Positions 1 through 5,326 of a stretch of DNA of 8,195 nucleotides are shown piece after piece (position 1 is the stretch's first letter; every line of letters begins with the position of its first letter). Origin of the DNA: Cloacimonetes bacterium UBA5456 (GTDB lineage: Bacteria; Cloacimonadota; Cloacimonadia; Cloacimonadales; Cloacimonadaceae); NCBI GenBank assembly GCA_002427325.1, contig DIQS01000037.1, positions 9,577 through 17,771 on the forward strand. The letters run 5' to 3'. The notes below the pieces were generated by a model. That model saw only the letters and a list, made by a program, of their open reading frames with translations, was not told the DNA's origin and searched no databases. Position numbers and translations under genes: made by a program.

Positions 1-110
1 TGATATATATAGGTAAGGCATGGGATGGCAGATAGTTAGAGCGATGCTGGTGAGGAGATCGCAAAGTTTTTCAAAATAGGGCTGTTTTTTCTTGCTGTTT
101 GGCTGTGAAT

Positions 111-123
111 TTTAGAGTCTAAA
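111..123. promoter_or_regulatory. 13-bp perfect palindrome, possible operator
   Basis: TTTAGA and TCTAAA flank a single central G, giving a perfect 6+1+6 inverted repeat. A one-base centre cannot form a good RNA hairpin, so a dimeric DNA-binding protein site is the more natural reading. It lies about 190 bp upstream of the best promoter candidate for asnB, which is far for a simple repressor site. It might instead belong to a transcript outside the window, or be chance in AT-rich DNA. Confidence 0.25.
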
Positions 124-149
124 CGTGCAAAGCGCATCCCTCTTCTGGG

Positions 150-261
150 CTGGCAACATCTTGTTGCCAGAGAAAACACAGTTTTCTATTAAAACCTCCT
201 CTACATGCCTCGTCAGCCCTCTGAATGAGCTGACGCTCATGCGGCAACAAGATGTTACCGC
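150..261. repeat. Paired inverted hairpin element (BIME/REP-like)
   Basis: Two copies of one hairpin sequence flank about 70 bp. The left copy (150-170) has 9-bp arms CTGGCAACA and TGTTGCCAG around a TCT loop and pairs perfectly. The right copy (241-261) has arms GCGGCAACA and TGTTACCGC around AGA, with one C/A mismatch; its core is the reverse complement of the left core except at one base. Directly abutting the left copy is a 7-bp hairpin (171-187, AGAAAAC/GTTTTCT, loop ACA). A further hairpin set lies at 204-241. Two inverted REP-type palindromes around a linker is the layout of bacterial interspersed mosaic elements, usually mobilised in trans by RAYT transposases. No transposase lies nearby, and the genomic copy number cannot be seen from this window. 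Confidence 0.5.
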
Positions 262-312
262 CCCAAACTTCCACCCATCGCACAGTTTAGTAGGCTCATA
301 AAAACAAAAGTC

Positions 313-341
313 TTGACTAAAAGCGGGCAGCTATTGATGAT
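313..341 (+). promoter_or_regulatory. Candidate sigma70-type promoter for asnB and the lipoprotein gene
   Basis: TTGACT at 313-318 matches the -35 consensus at five of six bases. A 17-nt spacer leads to GATGAT at 336-341, a weak -10 element. Transcription would start near 348, giving a leader of about 20 nt before the asnB start at 370. The ribosome binding site AGGAG (359-363) is 6 nt from the ATG. The -35 is convincing and the -10 is not. Confidence 0.45.
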
Positions 342-369
342 GACTTACCCAAAATATCAGGAGTAGTAA

Positions 370-2343
370 ATGTGTGGAATTACTGGAATTGCAAGCATTA
401 GCGGCACACAAAGAATAGATTTTAACCATCTGAAACAGATGAATTCCAAGATTGTTCATCGCGGACCGGACGATGAAGGTTATCTCTTGTTCAACCTTCC
501 GGAGCGTAGCGCAAAGGCATTTGGCGGAGAAGATAGCAGCATCGGGAGCGAAGGTCCCTTAGAGCGCTATAAAGGCATATATCAAGCGCAATTAGGCTTC
601 GGTTTTCGCAGGTTGCCCACGCTGGAACTCAGCTTCAGCGGGCATCAGCCCATGCTGGATGAAGAGCTTGCTCTTGCCATCATCTTCAATGGCGAGATAT
701 ATAACCATGTGGAGCTTCGCGAAGAGCTTGTTGCGCAAGGATATAAGTTCTTTTCGCACAGCGATACCGAGGTCATTGTCAAGGCATATCACGCTTGGGG
801 TGACGATTGCGTTCTGCGGCTGAATGGCATGTGGGCTTTTGCGATCTGGGACCTCAAGACAAAACGTCTGTTCATGAGCCGCGACCGCTTTGGAATCAAG
901 CCTTTTTATTATTACATAAATGACGATATGCTCTATTGGGGCAGTGAGATAAAGCAGCTCTTGGAGCTTCCTTTTGAGCAAGAACTAAACAATGCGGCGA
1001 TCTGGCGCGCTACGAAAATCAACAGCTTTTTGGCGTATTCGGATGAGACTTATTGGCGTGATATCCGTGCTTTGGAGCCGGGCAAATGCATGATTCTCGA
1101 AGACGGGAAGCTCAGCCAAAAGACTTATTATCATCTTGATGAAGATAGTTTTGAGAAGTCTGAACTCAGTTTTGAGGAAGCAAAAGAGCGGTATTTGGAG
1201 CTCTTTTTGGATAGTCTCAGGATGCAATTGCGCAGTGATGTTCAGGTTGGCGCATCGCTTTCGGGCGGACTGGATTCAGGGGCGATTGTCTCCTTTGCCG
1301 GCGACTTTGTGGATTATCCATTCCGGACATTTTCTACCTATTACAAAGAGTCGGCGCGCTTGGACGAACGGAAATATATCAAGATGATTGCCGAAAACAG
1401 CGGCGCACAAACCTGCTATATCTCGCCGGATGCGAATGACGCTGCAAAGTGGCTCTCGAAAGCGATTTGGCTGAACGATCTGCCGGTGAATTCGGGATTT
1501 GTAAGCCAATATGCGCTGATGCAAAAAGCCAATGACGAGGGCGTGAAAGTCCTGCTTTCCGGCTTGGGTCCCGATGAGTTTATGGGCGGATATCACCATG
1601 CGGGCTATCGCTATTTTGCCGATCTCTTGTTAGGCGGGAAGATCGGGGACTTTGCGGGAGAGATCAAGCATTTCGCCGGTTCTTCACCCAAAGAAGTAGC
1701 TTCAAATATGGGCAAGATCCTACTTTCAGCGTCCATGAAAGAATCCACGCTCTATAAGCTGGAATCGCAATTCTATCACTTTGAGCCTTTTAACAAGGAT
1801 TTCGTGAGTCAAGCGCATCAGGAAGCCGGCACGCCGATCATGGATAAGATCACCGATCTGGGTACGTCCAAACTCAATTCTTTCATGCTGAACATGGTGG
1901 GCAGCGGCATGCTCAAAACGCAACTCCACTATGAAGATAGGATGAGCATGGGGCACAGCGTTGAGAGCAGAATGCCTTTCCTCGATCACCGTTTGGTGGA
2001 TTTCGTCTTTACCTTGCCGGCGGGATATAAAAACCGTCCGCCCTATCGCAAGGCAATACATCGCGAAGCTTTGGGGCACGCCATGCCCGCTGAGGTGGTA
2101 AATCGGAAAGATAAGGGCATCTTTGGAAGCCCGCTAACTCATCATTGGCTGAGAAAACAGCTGAAAACTCTTGTGGAAGATATAATTTATAGCACACGCT
2201 TCAGGCATCGCGGGATTTGGAACCTGCCTGTGATTCACCGGAAGTGGCAAGGCTATCTCGCTGGAAATAATGGCGATGCAGATATGCTCTTCAATGTGCT
2301 TTCCTTGGAAATGTGGTTCAGAATCTTTGAGGTGAATCGATGA
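370..2343 (+). CDS. asnB: Asparagine synthetase, glutamine-hydrolysing
   Basis: Converts aspartate, glutamine and ATP to asparagine, glutamate, AMP and PPi in the cytoplasm. The N-terminal class II glutaminase domain begins MCGI, so Cys2 becomes the catalytic N-terminal nucleophile once Met is removed; this fixes the start. Other glutaminase motifs are HRGPDDEG (30-37), FNGEIYN (106-112), SDTE (131-134) and RDRFGIKPFYY (171-181). The synthetase domain carries the pyrophosphatase loop SGGLDS (298-303), the GLGPDE motif (398-403) and the conserved stretch RMSMGHSVESRMPFLDHR near 528-545. At 657 residues it is longer than E. coli AsnB (about 554). Part of the extra length is an insertion at about 42-75, which includes FGGEDS, between the HRGPDDEG and RRL segments. 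Long AsnB homologues of this kind are often found in surface-polysaccharide clusters, where some amidate sugar or peptide substrates, but nothing in this window points to such a cluster. The ribosome binding site AGGAG lies 6 nt upstream. The stop overlaps the next start by 4 nt (ATGA). Confidence 0.93.
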   Translation: MCGITGIASISGTQRIDFNHLKQMNSKIVHRGPDDEGYLLFNLPERSAKAFGGEDSSIGSEGPLERYKGIYQAQLGFGFRRLPTLELSFSGHQPMLDEELALAIIFNGEIYNHVELREELVAQGYKFFSHSDTEVIVKAYHAWGDDCVLRLNGMWAFAIWDLKTKRLFMSRDRFGIKPFYYYINDDMLYWGSEIKQLLELPFEQELNNAAIWRATKINSFLAYSDETYWRDIRALEPGKCMILEDGKLSQKTYYHLDEDSFEKSELSFEEAKERYLELFLDSLRMQLRSDVQVGASLSGGLDSGAIVSFAGDFVDYPFRTFSTYYKESARLDERKYIKMIAENSGAQTCYISPDANDAAKWLSKAIWLNDLPVNSGFVSQYALMQKANDEGVKVLLSGLGPDEFMGGYHHAGYRYFADLLLGGKIGDFAGEIKHFAGSSPKEVASNMGKILLSASMKESTLYKLESQFYHFEPFNKDFVSQAHQEAGTPIMDKITDLGTSKLNSFMLNMVGSGMLKTQLHYEDRMSMGHSVESRMPFLDHRLVDFVFTLPAGYKNRPPYRKAIHREALGHAMPAEVVNRKDKGIFGSPLTHHWLRKQLKTLVEDIIYSTRFRHRGIWNLPVIHRKWQGYLAGNNGDADMLFNVLSLEMWFRIFEVNR

Positions 2344-3242
2344 AACGTAGATGGATTGTTTTAATGATTTTGCTTGCTGTCATGACGAGCTCCTGCCGGC
2401 TTGTTTTCAAGACACCCGAGGTGGAAAGAGTGCGCGATGTCAGCATCAAAAACTTCTCGGTGGATCAAACTGAGCTCGAACTTTCACTCTTGGTGTATAA
2501 TCCAAATAGCTATAATATCAAACTCAAAAAGCTGGATGTGGATATCCTGAACATGGATAGACAAAAAATCGGGCATGGACAGCTGAGCCGCGAATATACG
2601 CTTGGTAAAAAGCAAACTGCGCGCATTGATTTTGGGGTCAATTTGCAAACGCGACCGACCTTGGGACTCATCAACTATTCGAACTATAATGTTGATATGT
2701 TCATCGTTGCACGCGGGGAAGGCAAGGCAAATGGATTCACAAAGAAATTCAATTACGACGAGCCTTATAGCATCTCGCTGAAAGAACAAATCACGGGCGA
2801 GATTCCTCGGTTTAAGGTGGATACACAAGACCTCTTTAAAGTCATGCGCACCTATGTGCATCAATATAAGCTCAATGCAACTGCTTTGCGCACGGACTTT
2901 ATGCTACTCAATCCCTATGGACTTAGATACAAAGTCCTCGCCTTCCCGGCTGATATCTATATCGACGACAAGAAGGTGGGACATGGTGATCTCCTCAAAC
3001 AACTTAGCTTCAAGGAAGATGTCTTCTATCGTGAAGGCGTCATGGAATTTGAGATGTCAAACCTCAAATCAATCCTTTCAGCGGCACGCGGGGTGGTCAA
3101 AGGCGGCATGAATTACAGCGTTCGTGGTGAGATTGTTTTGGAAATCTTAGGTGCTCGCATATCCGCGCCTTATGCATACAAGGGCTTTATTCCTATGAAT
3201 GTGTGGGAGCTCATCCTCAGCTATGGAACAAAAAGTTCTTGA
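2340..3242 (+). CDS. Probable lipoprotein with two LEA14/WHy-type domains
   Basis: This 300-residue protein starts with a short basic stretch (MKRR), a hydrophobic core (5-15) and TSSC, consistent with a lipoprotein signal peptide and lipidation at Cys19. The lipobox is weak because -3 is Thr rather than Leu, Val or Ile. The mature part appears to hold two tandem beta-rich units. The first, about 35-135, contains VYNPNSYNIKLKKLDVDI and then IGHGQ. The second, about 175-285, contains LLNPYGLRYKVLAFPADIYI and then VGHGD. The asparagine-proline followed by a hydrophobic strand pair and a (I/V)GHG turn is typical of LEA14/WHy domains, best known from desiccation and stress proteins but common in bacterial envelope lipoproteins of unknown role. 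It would sit in the periplasm on a membrane. The ATGA overlap with asnB and GAGGTGA at 2329-2335 indicate coupled translation. The specific function is unknown. Confidence 0.75.
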   Translation: MKRRWIVLMILLAVMTSSCRLVFKTPEVERVRDVSIKNFSVDQTELELSLLVYNPNSYNIKLKKLDVDILNMDRQKIGHGQLSREYTLGKKQTARIDFGVNLQTRPTLGLINYSNYNVDMFIVARGEGKANGFTKKFNYDEPYSISLKEQITGEIPRFKVDTQDLFKVMRTYVHQYKLNATALRTDFMLLNPYGLRYKVLAFPADIYIDDKKVGHGDLLKQLSFKEDVFYREGVMEFEMSNLKSILSAARGVVKGGMNYSVRGEIVLEILGARISAPYAYKGFIPMNVWELILSYGTKSS

Positions 3243-3255
3243 CGCAAATAGCACT

Positions 3256-3284
3256 TTGAAAAAGTGTGGTAAATCTACTAAAAT
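3256..3284 (+). promoter_or_regulatory. Strong sigma70-type promoter of the rpsP-rplS operon
   Basis: TTGAAA (3256-3261) and TAAAAT (3279-3284) are each one base off consensus and are separated by exactly 17 nt. The region after the -10 is very AT-rich. Transcription would begin near 3291, which gives a leader of about 24 nt before rpsP. This is the best promoter in the window and fits a highly expressed ribosomal operon. A 6-bp hairpin (CACTTT/AAAGTG, loop GAA, 3252-3266) overlaps the -35. It has no T-run and is not a terminator. Confidence 0.75.
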
Positions 3285-3290
3285 ATATAT

Positions 3291-3305
3291 TTGTTAATAT
3301 AACAA
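3291..3305 (+). promoter_or_regulatory. Small hairpin at the predicted 5' end of the rpsP mRNA, touching the Shine-Dalgarno
   Basis: TTGTTA and TAACAA form a perfect 6-bp stem with an ATA loop. The 3' arm overlaps the first bases of the ribosome binding site AAGGAGA (3304-3310), which is 4 nt from the rpsP start. The stem starts almost exactly at the predicted transcription start, so it could stabilise the mRNA 5' end or modestly tune translation. It is AT-rich and weak, and chance is possible. Confidence 0.35.
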
Positions 3306-3314
3306 GGAGAAATA

Positions 3315-3608
3315 ATGGTCAAGTTAAGACTGAGAAGAATGGGATCTAACGACCAACCGTTCTATCGCATTATTGCGGTGGATTCCCGCGTTAAACAAGT
3401 TGGGAAATACATCGAATGCGTCGGTTGGTATGATCCGAAACCAGACCCCCTCAAACTCACTGTCGATACCGAAAGAGCTATTCATTGGCTTTCCGTTGGT
3501 GCACAGCCTACGGATACCGTGCGCTCACTTTTGCGCAAAGCCGGCGTTCTGCAGATATGGCACGAACGTAAGCTCGAAGCGGCTAAGACAGAGAAAAATG
3601 CTGAATAA
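3315..3608 (+). CDS. rpsP: 30S ribosomal protein S16
   Basis: S16 binds 16S rRNA in the body of the small subunit and helps early 30S assembly. The 97-residue product shows the family signature VKLRLRRMGSNDQPFYRIIA, then DSR, GKYIECVGWYDP and the C-terminal block GAQPTDTVRSLLRKAGV (about 62-78). Length is normal for bacterial S16. The segment after DSR reads VKQVGKYIE instead of the more usual SPRDGRFIE, a mild divergence. It is the first gene of the conserved rpsP-khpA-rimM-trmD-rplS operon, with AAGGAGA 4 nt before its ATG and a strong promoter directly upstream. Confidence 0.97.
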   Translation: MVKLRLRRMGSNDQPFYRIIAVDSRVKQVGKYIECVGWYDPKPDPLKLTVDTERAIHWLSVGAQPTDTVRSLLRKAGVLQIWHERKLEAAKTEKNAE

Positions 3609-3634
3609 GCAAAAAATATCACAGCGAGGTGAAA

Positions 3635-3865
3635 ATGAAAGACCTTATTGAATTCGTAGTAAAAGCACTTGTGGACGATCCCGCCATGGTCTCTATCGAA
3701 GAGAACGACAATGGCAACGACATCGTCTATGAATTACGAGTAGCAAAAGGGGACATCGGTAAGGTGATCGGAAAGCGTGGCCGCACAGTCGGTGCAATCC
3801 GCGTCATCCTTAATGCAGTATCGACAAAACAAGGAAAGCGCGCCGAGCTGGAAATTATCGAGTAA
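3635..3865 (+). CDS. khpA: KhpA-type KH-domain RNA-binding protein
   Basis: This small (76 aa) single-KH RNA-binding protein is widely conserved between rpsP and rimM. In Gram-positive bacteria KhpA partners with KhpB and affects RNA levels and cell division or elongation. The type II KH core is visible: VAKGDIGKVIGKRGRTVGAI with the RNA-contacting GKRG turn at 46-49. I chose ATG 3635 over the in-frame GTG at 3629, because the ribosome binding site GAGG (3626-3629) is then 5 nt away and the product begins MKDLIEFVVKALVDDP, as family members do. The stop codon abuts the rimM ATG directly (TAAATG), so translation is probably coupled. Confidence 0.9.
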   Translation: MKDLIEFVVKALVDDPAMVSIEENDNGNDIVYELRVAKGDIGKVIGKRGRTVGAIRVILNAVSTKQGKRAELEIIE

Positions 3866-4417
3866 ATGACCGCTCAAGACCTTATCGTTATCGGCAGACT
3901 GGGCGGACAGGATGCAGACGGTTGGTTCAAAGCAATGATCAAGCCCGGCTATCGCCGAGACTTTGACGAGCTGGACAAACTGTATTTGATCTTTGAAGAA
4001 AATAGAGTGTTTTACCTAAGTATCAGTGAAAGAAAAGAATCCGGAAGGGATTGCTGGCTGATGTTTGCAGAAGATGGAGTTTCTCAAGAGAGGAAGCTGC
4101 ATCGCGAAGCTTATATCGCCATCGATGCAGAAGAGATTGAGACGGATGAGGATAGCGGCGAGCTTTTGGGAAGTGACGTGATCTGGCAAGACAGCATTCT
4201 CGGCTGTGTGGTGGATGTTTTTGACAACGGCGCACACGAGGTTTTGGTGGTGAATACCGCGCTGGATATCGAGATCATGATCCCCTTTGTGGAGCATTAC
4301 GTTCGTCCCTGTAAAGCGGGCGAGCCCTTGATTCTCAGCAATATGACTGAATTGCTCTCGGCCTCAGAACTCAGCTTTTCCGATGGTGTCTTATACGAAG
4401 AAGATGCTGACGCTTGA
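3866..4417 (+). CDS. rimM: Ribosome maturation factor RimM, divergent
   Basis: RimM binds S19 and the 16S 3' domain and assists late 30S head assembly. Support comes from operon position between khpA and trmD, length (183 aa, usual about 170-180) and a recognisable C-terminal PRC-barrel: GELLGSDVIWQDSILGCVVD (98-117), then FDNGAHEVLVV (119-129) and IMIPFVEHYV (137-146). The N-terminal domain is much weaker. It has VIGRLGGQDADGWFKAMI where most RimM proteins have a GRIVGxHGIRGEVK-like motif, so the HGI(R/K)GE core is not conserved. The start ATG follows the khpA stop with no gap. The gene ends inside trmD with a 14-nt overlap. I judge it a true but divergent RimM. Confidence 0.82.
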   Translation: MTAQDLIVIGRLGGQDADGWFKAMIKPGYRRDFDELDKLYLIFEENRVFYLSISERKESGRDCWLMFAEDGVSQERKLHREAYIAIDAEEIETDEDSGELLGSDVIWQDSILGCVVDVFDNGAHEVLVVNTALDIEIMIPFVEHYVRPCKAGEPLILSNMTELLSASELSFSDGVLYEEDADA

Positions 4418-5081
4418 AGTATTAAGCCTTTTCCCCGAGTCCTTTAAAAGCTTCTTAGAAAGCAGCATTGTGGCTCGGGCAATCCAAAAGGGTGCTATCT
4501 CGGTTAATTTGGACGATATCCGTGCATATAGCCAAGATAAACATCGCAAGACTGATGACTATCCCTATGGCGGTTTTGCCGGCATGGTGGCAAGTCCTCA
4601 GCCGATCTGGGATGCTATCGCGGCAAAGATATCGGCTCAGCCTGCGCCTGTGATATACTTCAGCCCTCAAGGCAGAAAGCTCAATCAAGACATCCTCAAT
4701 AGCTATGCCAAAGAAGAGCGCATCGTCTTGCTTTGTGGACACTACAAAGAGATAGACCAGCGCATCAGACGCCTATGCATCAGCGATGAGATCTCGCTGG
4801 GAGACTATGTCCTCAGCGGGGGAGAACTCGCTGCGATGGCGTTTATCGATGGCGTGGCGCGCTTGCAAGAAGGCGTGCTCGGCGATATGGACAGCGCCAA
4901 AAGCGATTCCTTTTACGAGGGTGCTCTGGGATATCCTTGCTATACGAGACCAGAAGTTTTCATGAATCAAAGCGTTCCTGAGGTTTTGCTTAGCGGCGAT
5001 CATGCCAAAGTAAAAAAGTGGGCGCAAGACGAAAGCGAGAGACTAACCCAGACCCGCAGACCGGATTTAAACAAGAAATAA
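4404..5081 (+). CDS. trmD: tRNA (guanine-37-N1)-methyltransferase
   Basis: TrmD methylates N1 of G37, 3' of the anticodon, using S-adenosylmethionine, and so prevents +1 frameshifting. It is a SPOUT-fold homodimer. The motifs are complete: DDYPYGGFAGM (51-61), YFSPQGRKLNQ (85-95), the trefoil-knot SAM-binding segments CGHYKEIDQRI (111-121) and SLGDYVLSGGE (131-141), the Asp of the DSF motif (Asp168, corresponding to the catalytic Asp of E. coli TrmD) and YTRPEVF (180-186). I start it at ATG 4404, giving MLTLEVLSLFPESF and 225 residues, which matches the family N-terminus. An in-frame ATG at 4383 would add seven unusual residues. It overlaps the rimM end by 14 nt and has only a weak GAAG-type ribosome site, so coupling to rimM translation is likely. 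Confidence 0.95.
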   Translation: MLTLEVLSLFPESFKSFLESSIVARAIQKGAISVNLDDIRAYSQDKHRKTDDYPYGGFAGMVASPQPIWDAIAAKISAQPAPVIYFSPQGRKLNQDILNSYAKEERIVLLCGHYKEIDQRIRRLCISDEISLGDYVLSGGELAAMAFIDGVARLQEGVLGDMDSAKSDSFYEGALGYPCYTRPEVFMNQSVPEVLLSGDHAKVKKWAQDESERLTQTRRPDLNKK

Positions 5082-5326
5082 GCCGTCCTCCGCAGGGAGG
5101 AAGACAGATTACCAATCAGGAAAGGTTGTGAGCAAGACATTGCACAATGCGGAACTTGCCACTTGGCAGCTTGATGGACTCTGATTTTCAGAGCGAATTG
5201 ATCGAGGTTCAGAACGCAGCATCAGAGCGGACTTTATACGCAGAAGCCGACGAAAACTGGCTGTGTTCAGCGTCGCAAAGTGTATAGCCCACAGCTTATC
5301 CGAGTATATATATGGGAGGAACCCAA
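5082..5326 (+). promoter_or_regulatory. Structured non-coding leader before rplS, candidate cis-regulatory RNA
   Basis: This 245-nt gap is large for an otherwise gap-free operon. Visible pairings are: TCCTCC/GGAGGA with a GCAG loop (5086-5101); GATT/AATC (5107-5117); TGCC/GGCA (5157-5168); CTCTGA/TCAGAG with a TTT loop (5179-5193); and CGACG plus CTG with CAG plus CGTCG (5248-5275). The loop GCTGTG (5260-5265) of the last hairpin can pair with CACAGC (5290-5295), a pseudoknot geometry. TCAGAG recurs at 5222-5227 as an alternative partner for 5179-5184. The L19 ribosome site sits in a short TGGG/CCCA hairpin (5313-5325). No T-run follows any stem, so control at translation initiation is more plausible than transcription termination. 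L19 leader RNAs are known in other phyla; I do not recognise this as one of them. Confidence 0.45.
5313..5325 (+). promoter_or_regulatory. rplS ribosome binding site, which decides the start codon
   Basis: GGGAGGA (5314-5320) is a near-perfect Shine-Dalgarno sequence, 6 nt before ATG 5327. It rules out the in-frame upstream ATG at 5312, which overlaps the Shine-Dalgarno itself. The flanking TGGG and CCCA (5313-5316 and 5322-5325) can form a 4-bp hairpin presenting AGGAA in its loop. Confidence 0.75.

Larger units (their letters stand above)
1..369. other. Non-coding 5' region upstream of asnB, rich in inverted repeats
   Basis: No plausible gene is visible on either strand. All three plus-strand frames hit stops early; the longest opening frame from the edge, starting at base 3, stops at 33-35, so at most a ten-codon tail of an upstream gene could be present. 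From about 110 onward the region is dominated by inverted repeats: an operator-like palindrome (111-123), two back-to-back hairpins (150-170 and 171-187), a nested hairpin set (204-241) and a second GGCAACA-type hairpin (241-261). A candidate promoter follows at 313-341. None of the hairpins is followed by a run of T, so I do not call an intrinsic terminator for any upstream gene. Confidence 0.75.

Noticed and set aside
150..187. Back-to-back hairpins as an intrinsic terminator of an upstream gene
   Set aside because: Neither stem is followed by a T-run; the bases after 187 are ATTAAAACC.
592..2197. Several open frames on the minus strand (592-981, 985-1227, 1276-1599, 1726-2079, 2009-2197) opposite asnB
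   Set aside because: They lie wholly within a well-supported gene, encode no recognisable domain and have no fitting ribosome sites. They are shadows of the asnB codon pattern.
3252..3266. CACTTT/AAAGTG hairpin after the lipoprotein gene as a terminator
   Set aside because: It has only a weak 6-bp AT-rich stem, lacks a T-tract and overlaps the -35 of a near-consensus promoter.
4383..4403. Earlier in-frame ATG for trmD
   Set aside because: It would add seven residues not found in the family; the conserved N-terminus starts at ATG 4404.
5082..5174. A stop-free continuation of the trmD frame for 30 codons after its TAA, suggesting stop read-through
   Set aside because: TrmD is already full length (225 aa), the extension resembles no TrmD C-terminus, and a 30-codon open run is not unusual. 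The structured-leader reading fits better.
5082..5326. RNase P RNA, tmRNA or signal recognition particle RNA in the trmD-rplS gap
   Set aside because: The region is too short for the first two. It lacks the conserved RNase P core (GAGGAAAGTC...), the tmRNA ends and tag frame, and the SRP GGAA-loop domain.
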